DNA from: Mesaphorura yosii
Lineage: Eukaryota > Arthropoda > Collembola > Poduromorpha > Tullbergiidae
NCBI GenBank assembly: GCA_009869945.1
Contig: WIXG01000072.1
Span: 124,001 to 188,000 of the forward strand
Direction: 5' to 3'
Length of the DNA stretch: 64,000 bases
Shown here: piece after piece, positions 24,175 through 35,300 of the stretch
Position numbering within the stretch: the stretch's first letter is position 1
Layout: every line of letters starts with the position of its first letter
Notes under the pieces: model-generated
Told to the model about the DNA's origin: nothing
Seen by the model: only the letters and a program-made list of their open reading frames with translations
Databases searched by the model: none
Program-made: the position numbers and the translations under genes

Positions 24175-27100
24175 ATGGATGTTAATGCAAGCAAATTCGG
24201 AGTTGTAAGTAGACATTTTGATTTTTGTTATTGAAAAGTTAAAAAGTCAAAACTCACAGGATTGCCAAGCCACCGAAAGTGTTCTAAGGAGATAATATAT
24301 CTGCACCTACCATGGATTAGTTATGTGTTTGAATCACGGCTAAGGGAGCTCTGTGATTTGTTTTGATCTAAATGTTGTTAACGTAAGCTCTGATATTCTT
24401 AACAGGCGCCTAAACCACATTTGCCGAGTAAACCCGTGAAGAAAATCTTGCTTCCTCCGAACCACTCGGACAAACCCCAAATGCCAGAAATTGCTAGCAG
24501 TGTTCTCCCGCCTGCAGTTGAAAGCGCAATCCCAACTATGCCCGATAATAAGAAGGGGTCGAAGGATTTGGTTGAGCCGCTTCAGAAAAAACATCTGGTT
24601 CTCCACTCTGACAAGTTGGAGTCCGTGAACGATGCAAAATTAGTTCAAAAAAACGAAGACTCGTCAAAGCTAAAAGAAGAAGACTTTATTAAGGAAGCGG
24701 TATGGGAAGATCTTCCAGTCAATCCAGGGGAAGTGGTGCCTGGAGAACTTCCATTGAGTCCAGTAAAAGAATGCCCACAGGCGGCCTCAAAAGAAAGTCT
24801 CGAACGTCCTATCAGTCCAGTGAAGATGAAGAACGAAGACGATGATGAAGAACTGAGAGAGCTCGGATTACTAGGAGGGCCGGAGATCTTTGGCAACTCG
24901 AAAGATGGAACTCGTGACAGAATGCCTTCCAAGCAAGTGAGAAAATTATTTCGGAAGGAAGGAGCTGTTCTAGAACAGGTTGCCCAGCAGCTTGGCATTT
25001 ATCGGAGCAGACGCATAAATAAAGTAAGCACTCGACTGTTGACTCACAAGCAATTCGATTAGGAATCTTTCGTTAACTTTAATTTATTACGTTTATGTTA
25101 CTAGTGGGTGGTCGTTTGGGGTGCCGGACTAATGCTCGGTACAATGAAATCGCAACTGGCTGAGCTCTTTAATCCTCAACCGGAAAAAATCTACTTCTAC
25201 ATTGACAAGCCGTATTGCACCTTACTTTTTGCAAACAACGACGATGCCAAAAAAGCGAGATGGGAACACACTGGACGACCAGCATGTGATAACCAAGTAC
25301 TTTACGTCGGATATCTGGCACAAGGCACTTAGCTTCTTTAATTGATGTATTACGAATGAGGGACATACACCTAATCCCACTCATTACACGTAATATAGAA
25401 CCACCGCGAGAAGATCCTGCATTATTGGCCCCATTTAATACTCCGCCAGAAGGGCTAGGTCTGCTTGAAAACTTTATTAGCGAGAAGGACGAGGCCGCGT
25501 TGGTTGAGAAGATTGTTCACCTTCGATCAGGCGACCAAGGTACATTTGATAACTTTGATGATTGCGGAATGTGGTCATTGGTTTTTAATTTTACGCAGGA
25601 AAAGATCTGAAACATCGTTGGGTCCGTCATTATGGATTTGAGTTCAATTACGATACAAATAATGTGGATGAAAATTCTCCAATGCAGGAGCCAATTCCAG
25701 ACTATTTAAATCCATTGATAACTCGTATGATTAACGTTGGTGTACTCCAGCGCCGACCAGATCAACTGACTATCAATGCCTACAAACCTGGACAAGGTTT
25801 TAATTAATCAATCAGTATTGAAACTCGACAGGCACACGGTTGCATTATTAAAACGCATTTAATGATGTATTTCAGGTATCCCACCACATGTGGACACGCA
25901 CAGCGCATTTGACTGCCCGATTGTTTCATTGAGCCTTTGGTCAGATTTGGTAATGGATTTCCGAGCTGATAGTTTATTCAAATCGGTAAAATTGCCACGA
26001 AGATCTCTGCTGGTTTTAAATGGAATGTCAAGGTTTGTAATCAATTCTCAAACTGTTGACTGTGAAGAATTGTGTTATTTAGTGACTCTTATACATTGAT
26101 TTTTTACAGATATGCCTACAAGCATGGAATTGCTAGTCGAACCTTTGATATTATTCCTGACAAAACGTACGGAGGTGTGACATCGCTCATTCGGAAGGAG
26201 AGAATTTCATTGACATTTAGATTGCTTCGTACGCCCAAAGAATGCTTTTGCATGTAAGTGTTTTTAACTTGTCTTGATTTTAGTCGAACTTCATAGGGCG
26301 GTGGGTTAATTCATATGTATACATTAGGTACCCTCAACTCTGTGATACTCAGCAGGGCAAGATTACTGAAGAAATGGCGGTTAGATTGGAAAAGGAACTT
26401 GTTCACAATGTTCGTTGACAAATTCATTTTATGCTCAATTAAGCATATGAGAACATATTTAGTAGTGCATTTTTGTTTGCACACAGGTTTATGAGGAGAT
26501 TGCCACTCATTTCAGTTGTACAAGGCACACTCCTTGGCCGAGAGTTAAAGAATTTGTTGAATCACTCTCTGTTGGAAATTCTCTTTTGGACGTTGGCTGT
26601 GGAAATGGAAAATATTTTAATATTGGAAAGTACATCTATCAGGTATTTCTATCAATTCGTATCAGCTGTAGTTGCCTCTCAGAACTAGTTGTCAGTTATT
26701 TGATGTTGCGATGTTTACATTTCAGGTTGGAACAGACATGAGCAACGGACTGCTGGAAATCGCACGCAGCAACACGTCAGTCGACGGAGTTCAGGCTAAT
26801 TGTTTGAAGCTTCCGTTCAAGGATGGTTCCTTCGAGGCTGTCATCTGCATTGCAGTTCTTCACCATTTATGTACTGAGGTTGGTAAAGCAAAGTTAGCAA
26901 AGTCGTTGCAAGATGACACTTAGAAGAAATTTTAAAGATGTGACCTACTTTTCGTATTTCGTAAACAGGAGCGTCGTACTGAAGCTGTGTCAGAATTACT
27001 TCGAATAATGCGTCCTGGTGCTGAAGGCCTTATCTATGTTTGGGCGAAAAATCAACGAGCAAATGAGATTAAATCTGTTTACGCACGCCAACGAGAACGC

Positions 27101-27442
27101 AAGACTGAACTATTTTCTCTGCAGAAGAAATGTGAAGTACCCAAGCATTACTCATTTCTCCCTGTCCACGACCACGAGGCGAATTTTGCACAAAGTGATA
27201 TGCTGGTTCCATGGATCACCAAGCAAGGAAAGCAGGGCGAGGAAGCCGCAACAGTTCATCACCGTTTTTATCATGTTTTCGAGAAAGGAGAATTGGAAGC
27301 TCTTTTGAAGAAATTCAACCCTGCTCCGCGTATTATCGACTCGTACTACGATCAAGGAAATTGGTGCGTTCGGTTCCAGAAGGAAGAAAAAGAAGATCCA
27401 GTTGTCACATCCACAGAAGATGTTTGCCAAGTTAAGCAATAG
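24175..27442 (+). CDS. alkbh8: ALKBH8, tRNA wobble-uridine hydroxylase/methyltransferase
   Basis: Fe(II)/2-oxoglutarate dioxygenase fused to a SAM methyltransferase. The family methylates cm5U to mcm5U at the tRNA wobble position (with TRMT112) and hydroxylates it to mchm5U. Exons: 24175-24204, 24406-25023, 25105-25324, 25399-25539, 25599-25796, 25876-26032, 26110-26253, 26328-26409, 26487-26642, 26726-26878, 26969-27442; 2373 nt, 790 aa. Residues 1 to about 195 are a charged, low-complexity extension. Then a basic helix, an RRM (about 217-290), and the AlkB core with iron ligands HVD (407-409) and H460 and 2OG-binding R492 in SLTFR. The methyltransferase (from about 531) has motif LLDVGCGNG (D565) and IAVLHHL. 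Intron 25325-25398 is GC-AG; without it a TAG stops the frame. Human ALKBH8 is 664 aa and lacks such a long N-terminal extension. Confidence 0.93.
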
Positions 27443-27503
27443 AAACCAGTCGCCAAACACTTTTCTCCATGAAATAATTGTTATTGTAAATCTCAAAATT
27501 CTA

Positions 27504-27509
27504 AATAAA
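27504..27509 (+). terminator. Polyadenylation signal AATAAA, ALKBH8
   Basis: AATAAA 62 nt after the ALKBH8 stop codon. Confidence 0.65.
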
Positions 27510-29125
27510 ACCTAGTTGCGCACCCGATCTGAATTTTTCACTACTGTTTAATGCTTGCGCTATCCATGTAACCTTACCCAAGCAATCAGTCAGTTCTTAG
27601 GATTTCATTGCATGCTTCGGTTATCTACATCGTGCCGTTGATGAGTTCCTTTATAAGCTACAATTAAAATTGGTCCTTACGACCATGCAATGAAAGTTCT
27701 TTGCTTTGCTTTCGAGGTCATTGACGAAATCAATGACGGAAGCATATAAAAAGATTTGGCTAGTATATTACACGTGCACGCGGCTTAATGTCTTTGATGT
27801 TAAAAACACGTGCATGAAATTTGACAAACACAAAGCCATACAAAGCCAAGAGGCTAGTTACAAGTGAATAATTATTACGATTGTCACCATCGATTGATTT
27901 CAGCCTGAATAATTCATTGAAATAGTGGCTGTTTGTTACGCGGTCGGAGGTATTGATTAGAGTTGGGCTACGATCCGAGGTCTCAGACAGCCCGAGTGCA
28001 GTGCAGTTTGTCAAATAAAACTAGCGCACATTGGCCTGGTTCTAGCAAAGTTTGCTTGGAGAACAATCATAACATTTCTTGCCTCATTTATATTTAACGA
28101 CTTCATGCCACATTTTTCGCCGTCTTTCTTTTCTGGTTCAGTGTGTTGAGTTCTAGTCCCAACGCTCGGTTCTTGTTCTTGTCTCTTCCTCTCTGCCTGT
28201 GTACTTTGTGCGTACGAACAAACTCCAACGCACCTGCACAATGGGTGCGTATGGTATTGCTAATTTGCAAATTATTGCAGTTTCGGTTTACAGGAAGAAC
28301 AAACAGGCAAGGCATGTAGTTTTGTGCCTTTCTTTGGAACCCAGAATTAGGCAGGACTCTTAAGGTTTCGTACATAACACATCGGCCTCTAACTGAGTCG
28401 TTCGTACCCGTCTCTTCCGTCTGTTCGGTTGTTTATTACGGTTGTTTCTGTTCCTGGGATCCTCTGCACTTAACACGGCAGTTGTTGAGCTGGTCGTTGT
28501 CGTTACGTGCTTAAGAGAATTTTGTAAGCATCATTAAAAGCTGACTCTGCATTCTTCGACGACAAAGACGACGACGGTAAGCAAAACGTATTTGTGTTTC
28601 GTGAACGGCTGATTTAGTGGGGTTTCGGCAGGGTCGAGTTAAAAAGTGCAAGATCTCAGTAACATCAATTCGCTTCTCTTCTCGTAGTTGGCTAGTTTTA
28701 GCTTGGACAATTTGAGATTTTGCTTGGATCTATCGGAAGAGCTTGTTTCATATTTTAGTGGAGTTTTGCGTTCTGTTTTGTAGTACTAATTAACTAGTTC
28801 GGCATTGTGCAATAACTCATGTTAAGAGTGAACAAATGAGGTCGAGTTGAAGAGGCCCTCGTATAAACAATGGTCCTACATATGCTAAACAATAATGTCC
28901 AGTTCCCATTGTCATATTCCGTCTCTCGCCTACTTTTGCACATTTCCTTACTATTTCATGCTATTGGTCATGACATGAATTCTCATATGCAGAGAATCAA
29001 ATGTGCTGAAGAAATTAAACAGATTGAAGACTGAAGTCTACCAAATCGCGAATCCGATTGTCTCCATTACGACAACCCAAGCGCCTGCATTTTGTGCTTT
29101 CATAAAGATTTCAAACCAAACAAGA
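27510..29125. other. Intergenic and probable 5' non-coding exon of the next gene
   Basis: No recognised protein exon. A good donor (GACG|GTAAGC at 28577) and an acceptor (ATGCAG at 28987-28992) suggest a 5' non-coding exon ending at 28576 spliced to 28993. From 28994 the frame of the downstream gene is open, so extra N-terminal residues upstream of the ATG at 29126 remain possible. Confidence 0.4.
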
Positions 29126-31535
29126 ATGCTGCCTTCAATTACTGAACAAGAATTACCTCCTGAAAATGAAGGGCCTCCTAAACCGGAACCTGTAAGTTGA
29201 AAGGAAATGAAGCAGGAAATACATGGTAGCCTTTGTATCGAGTGATGCCATTTGCGATATTTTGCAAGATTGCCGTGCCTCAAGCCCAAGAGACTGAAAC
29301 AGATTCTGTGAAGACTGACAGCAAGAAGGTGGAAGAAAAGGTGACCAATGACCACGGGTTGACGCCGGAGGAAGCCGATGCTTTCGATGAGCTTACCGAG
29401 CAAGTGATTCAACACATGGCTCTCATGGCTGCTGTGTGCGAACAGCCGCCGGAGGAAGCCGCTGCTTTTGATGAGCGTACCGAGCAAATGAGTCAACAAC
29501 GCATGGCTGCCGTGTCCGAACAGCCGTCAGTAGAATCTGAATCTGGAAACAGTGCCGAAGAAATTCCCGTCGAAAATTCACCCACAGCGGAATCAGGCAA
29601 TTCCGTCGAAGCCTCAAGGTTATTATTGAAGCCGTTCACATACAAGGAGAGAAACATGGCTTTGTTGAATTTAAATGGGCTGTCCGGCAAATACTGGAAC
29701 TCACCGCCGGAATTGGGGCAAAATCAGACGGGGCGTCCCAAAAGGACAAACGCTGGAGCTAAAATGATCAGTTTGAAGTAATGTGTTCTAATGCTTCGGA
29801 CGAAAACATATGGTCACTTAATTGACTCCACTTTTGTTCGTTTAAAGGCAAAGTAAGCGTAAATTGGAAGACAAATTAGAAGCTCCGAAAAGAAATAGAA
29901 TGGCGAAAACTGAAGTGTAAGCTCAATTTCCAACGTCGAAAGGCAATCAAGTCAAGTTGGAGGTTGGAGCCTACAGGTTAACTCTTATGTTGTTCCAGAT
30001 TGCCCAGTACTTCTGCGATGGCATTGGCGAATAGAGAATCTATCACGACGCTGGAGCTGCCTGCAGAGAATGCTCCGGGGCCACACGTGGCAATATCGAA
30101 TTTGGTCACACAGATTGATTTGGTGACCACACTCGTCACTGCATTGTGTATTCCAGGCGAATACAGCGAAGGGTCAGACATGAAGTATGAGGAGATTCTG
30201 GCAGAATGCAACGAAAATGAGGACCGTAACAAAAATATTTATGCTTCGCAATCGACTGAATCTGGTGAGGACGTGGCAGCGAAGGATTGTCTAGTTGGAA
30301 CAGAAAATATTTCAAGCGGAGACTTGACTGACAAATGGGGTGAACAAAATTGTGCCATCAACAGCATTGTAAGTGCACCTTGGCAACTGTGGGAGGGGTA
30401 GCGCACAGACATCTTTGAAAGTTTCATTGCACTACAGGCAGCAACTGGATCATCTGGAAGGGAGCTTGAAAAGTATTATTCAAACTTCAATCGTCGTACT
30501 GGCACTTCAGTTGCAACCGCAAATGATCTTTCATCGGTTGACATTCACCCGAATTCCATATTCTACCATTCGTTTTTCTTCCATGACGGGAAGTCTGGAA
30601 TGTGCGCGCGTCTTCTTCGCTGTGTAGTGAAAACCATGCCGTTCCCAACTAACTGGATTAAAATGTATGTGTGTTGCTTTCCGTCAAGTTCCATCGTCTC
30701 GATCTTACACAATACCAGTAAGTACTTAGACTAATCATGATTCTCGAACCTTCCAGTAAAGAAGATCCAGTTGAAACTCTTCGCTATATGCTAAACTTCA
30801 AGTCCCGCCTGGTTGGACAAATTGCGACTCGTTTGCTAGTTACTGGTAAAGCCCGAGAAACCCCCACTTCCTGTCAGTTACAAAGTTGTGCGCACGTTTT
30901 TATCATTTTTATTTAGATGACGTGGATGCGAACGAAAATGCAAGAGTTCTCTTAAGCCGTGACGGCTTCGTGGTTACATTTCTGGAATTTAGCGGACAAA
31001 AGCATGACAAGCCGAAAATACTCGAGTGCAGCCCTACGAGTGACAAATTGGTCAGCTTCCCTTTGCTGGTGTTGCCCGGTACTGAAGGTGGTATGAAATG
31101 GCTGTTCTACGAGCTGCCTGCAGACTTATTCAACATGTCGTCAATCTGGTTGTTGGAAATTGGAGTAACTGTAAATGTGACTGGTATTCTGGAAGAACTA
31201 AAGTCATTGTCTTCTACAATAATTCAATACAAATTCAAACACTGCGATCAAAAGAACATCAAAGGACCAGGTAAGTCATAAGTAAAGAGATGAGCGAAAT
31301 TGAAGAAAAAGAGTGATTACTTTGACACATTGCATTGTTTTACTATTGTTCAGACTACGTGACTCTTTCGCCAATGCTTCCCGGCCTGATTATCTATGGT
31401 CCAGTGGCAAAGGATTGCGTCATAACGGATCCAGTCTTAGGACTTGAATACTTCAATTGGTACTCTGAAATCAATGCTGATGGTCACGGCCTAATTTCGC
31501 TCGTACATTCACATTTTCTAAACTGCTGCAATTGA
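29126..31535 (+). CDS. Unrecognised protein, probably nuclear
   Basis: Not a family I recognise. Exons: 29126-29191, 29269-29777, 29848-29916, 29999-30368, 30438-30664, 30757-30845, 30917-31270, 31354-31535; 1866 nt, 621 aa from the first in-frame ATG (the upstream frame is open, so the start is uncertain). The N-terminal third is acidic and disordered-looking, with two tandem copies of a motif of about 27 residues (PEEA-AFDE-TEQ). Basic clusters KQSKRKLEDKLEAPKRNR and GRPKRTN look like nuclear localisation signals. The C-terminal approximately 330 residues look globular, with runs such as FYHSFFFHDGKSGMCARLL, MKWLFYELPADLFNMSSIW and LPGLIIYGPVAKDC. Splice sites and frame are consistent throughout, so it is very probably a real gene. 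Function is unknown; it may be lineage-specific. Confidence 0.7.
29365..29526 (+). repeat. Tandem in-frame duplication within the unknown gene
   Basis: Units 29365-29448 (84 nt) and 29449-29526 (78 nt) align closely at the DNA level. Each starts CCGGAGGAAGCC and ends GAACAGCCG, so each copy encodes PEEA...EQP. The second copy is 6 nt shorter. Confidence 0.8.
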
Positions 31536-32377
31536 AATTTCGGCAGACCAGATTTTTACTGGTTTATTTGACAAAATGTACATAATATACTTAATTCAGA
31601 AGCAAGTTCAAATATTGAATTTATTGAATAATAATTCCTTAAAGTGATCCTTACACAAAATTAAGGAAATAAAATAGTATTTTGTTGGATGTGTTTAACA
31701 ATATTCATGCGTCTATCATCTATTTAAATTATCTTAATTAACGACTCACCACTTTATTAAAATGCGAAAGGCTGACTCCGAATGCACTCGCCTTCTAGCC
31801 TTACGAAACACGTCGCGTAGAGACGAACACAAAGAATACAAATAAGTTAATACAGAATGGACTAGAATGGCTGTTCTTCCTCTTTGGACTTGGTGCGAAA
31901 TTTCTGGCGGAGTTTTCGCATCAAAGATGAACCGGTTCAAGAAATTAAATCGAGTAAAGCTTACAAGTTATACTTATTCGAAGGACGAGAGGCTAATCGT
32001 TAATTACTACGAGGTAAGCTAGTTGAGACAGTTGCATTAACAAATCTTGGTTGAGCAAATACAACTAGAATTCCAAAATGTGATATAAACTAAGTACATA
32101 TTTAGGGAATTTTAAGTTTAAGGCCTCACAAGTTCAAATTTGCGACAATTTCTTTGCACAAAGTGACAGGGCATATTTTCATTAAGAATTCTATGCGCTA
32201 TACATAATCACCAGTATACGTTTTTTACTTAAAAGCCGTAAATAACAGAGTTTCTGCAATTCCGTATTCACCACTTACCTACACTATGGGGCACGATGAG
32301 ACTGCGCTGCGCTTGGCTTTTAGAGTTGCTTCGTTGTTGCTTGAGATTCTCAACGTTGACAGACGCAAATGCCTTCA
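31536..32377. other. Convergent 3' UTRs of the unknown gene and cyclin D
   Basis: No coding sequence. A plus-strand AATAAA at 31668-31673 and a minus-strand AATAAA (TTTATT at 31753-31758) lie about 80 bp apart in an AT-rich stretch. This implies tail-to-tail transcripts that end close together or overlap slightly. Confidence 0.55.
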
Positions 32378-35300
32378 TCAAACCACTATATCTTGGACAT
32401 CGGTTGGCGTGTTTTGCCCGTATGCAGACTGGCCGCCGCAGGACAGTTTGCTGGAAGACGCCGGGGCGGCAGAGCAGGCAGACGTAGTCGAAGACGGACT
32501 CGAGCTTGGAAAAGGCGATTGCTTGACAACTGGCAAGTCGATGCTCTGCTGTTCAATTGCTGCAATTTCAGTCGAGATAACGTGGTCGATCGATGCGGAA
32601 ATGGAGACCAGTTGCTCCACTGTGACTTCAGCCATTGAAGCAAGACTAGAGCCAATCTCTTTGCTGTTGAGTCGAAGTCCATTCAGTGCCGTGTAAATGG
32701 CCGATGCCGCGATCAGAGAGGGCTTCAATCCCACAAATCGAGGCTCTGCAACAAAACACAAATAAATAAAACTTTAGTCAACTTTTTCATTTCATTGTCC
32801 ATGAGTGGCTGTCCAGTAGTGGAGATCAGAAGTAGTGTTAAAGGGGCAGAGGAATTGAGCACATATGGTACTTGTACGTGTGATGATCAATATTTGCATG
32901 TTTGTAGTTATTAGAGCGAAATGCACGCACGGACCTCAGCCTCAGTTTTCAGTTGTGCAGCAGGTGATAAAACTAGGCTGCTGTCGCTGGTACACTTAAA
33001 TTCCTGCCTGCTGGTCAAGATCCTCATCCCATTTCACGCACGGAGCGCAGGAGACTAGTTTTGTAAAAATCCGAATTTAAGTAGCAGCAATACGCGACGC
33101 GTAACGCGTTGATTACCAGCACAAGCACAACTAGGACACAATGCGCACTGAATCAAGTCTGTCTCCCCTTCCTCTCCGATATTTATTGTCATATCAAAGT
33201 GCAATGCAGTGCACGTTGAATGGAAACTAAATAATGGGTCTTTATGGAGAGACAAAGAAGGAATAAAATGTCCAGGTGGTTATGCTTGTTTATAGACTTA
33301 TCAATTTAATTCGACTTAGTCAGTGCCGAATTGCTAGTTCCTGCACGCATGCACAAATTCTCATTTCGCATGTGTCGACTAAAGCTCATTTCCAAATTGG
33401 AGCTACGAAAATGGAGGCAGAGGCAGCCAGTCTAATTTGCTGTAGTCCAAGCTACTGTAACAATGATGCTGCTGCCTGCAGAGATTTGGACAACAAACTT
33501 AACATTGAGCCCACAATTCTGTGGTAACTACCGTAAATTGCTGGACGGAATGTCTAAACCGGTAAATCAAGATAAACGGTACAGCATTGAAAGAAGGATG
33601 TCCAGACCAATCAATGCATTTTTATTTTCTCACATGGGGCAAATTTTCATGGGAAAATGCTGAAAGCAAAATCGGAAATTGGTATTATTAATCTTTTCTT
33701 CCTTGTATTGTGCATGCTGGAGAAAAAATGGCAAGGTCAAGTAAAATAGACGAACAACCAGATTCGAGCTATAGTTGCTTGTCTGAGGACGACGCAATTG
33801 ATTTAAAATAGAAGTGCCTAGCATAAAAGATCATGTCAAACTCCAAATGGTCTAATTGCTCTTAGTAGACATCATTTGATGACTTCCAAATTCTAGACAC
33901 GTACAGTCATCTTCATGCTCTATACTAATGCCGTGCCGTGATTTACATTTTCAAATTCTCACGCACAAGAGTGAAAGAAACACGGAGAACTCTGCATGTA
34001 ATAAAAACTCAAGTAAAAAAGTTGTACCAGCTCATATACAAAAGCACCACAAAATTATGTTTTTAAAAAGTGAAACTGGGACTTTAAAAATTTGCATTTA
34101 GCACAAGATCATTATGTGAAGGCTTCTGTTCCTGTGTACTTTACTTCCATGGTGAGCTCCCAGCTTCCCATTCACGGGAATCACAAACAAATGAAACGGG
34201 GAAATGATGAAGGGTAAGTCTGATTCAGCCTCAACTCAAGCCGGTGGACGTGGACACAAAGGATCGGAAAAATTACGGATGGTTGAATGAGTTTGAGATG
34301 CGACCCCTCAAGTGTACACAGACACAGACAACGAGAGTTATGAGAGTAATAATTTTGGGTTCCACGTGCGTCGTGTGGCAGGGAGCGAGTAAGGCAGTAA
34401 GTAAAAGGCAAGGGAACGGAGACTGCACGGCAACAAACGCCAAGACGACAAAAAATCTTTTGAAATCCAATTCGGGTTGCAACGTAACTGCATTTTCACA
34501 CTCAATGGTACCGTGCCGCTCTGCGTTGACGCAAGACTTCGACCAGTCTTCCGCTTAGTGATGAGGATCAGGGCTGGCTACAGTCTGGTTACGATCCGAG
34601 CCAGGGAAGAAGTGACTCATTCATCTTTCTCTTTCAATCCTTTTTCTGCTTATCGTACTATAATAGCTCTTTATGAAAGATATATACAAAAGTACGACTC
34701 CTGCCTACCACTGTTTATTATGATTTACATTCGAGGCTTATTTTGAGCAAGCATTGGCCAGACCAAGAACAAGACTCGCAAGAAAGGGAAAGGTTAGTAC
34801 TTTGTGGACAAGCCTGCTCAGAAGAAGCTGAGGACGAGAAAGGGCAATTCGTTCCGTGTTGTACGGATTTCTCAAGCCAGAGCATAATTTGCCGAATAAT
34901 TTGTCTCAACAAATCAGGACAAGAAGCTGCTAACATGGGAGGAAAATTAAGAGGCATTAGCACGCTGAGTGGCAGCGCAGTGACTCGGGTCCCACAGTTT
35001 CTCACTGCTCGATGGGAAAGCGCGAAGACGCTGTGACAGTTGAGACTGTAAAATGATTCATTTTTTATAATGATAAAATTTGTCCTTTCAAGCAAACGCA
35101 AGCGCTGGGAACATGCTTTTGTGACTTTTTCCATCTTGTGATTACGTACTTCCGTTTCTTCAAATTAAGTGCTTGGATGAAATGGAGACACGTGGTGACA
35201 CGTCTGATGACATGAAGACTGGGAATGGTAACGTGCAAATTGGCTTGCTAACCTGTCGAGCACAGAGCCATGAATGTAATTGCGTGTCTGCGCAGAAGTT

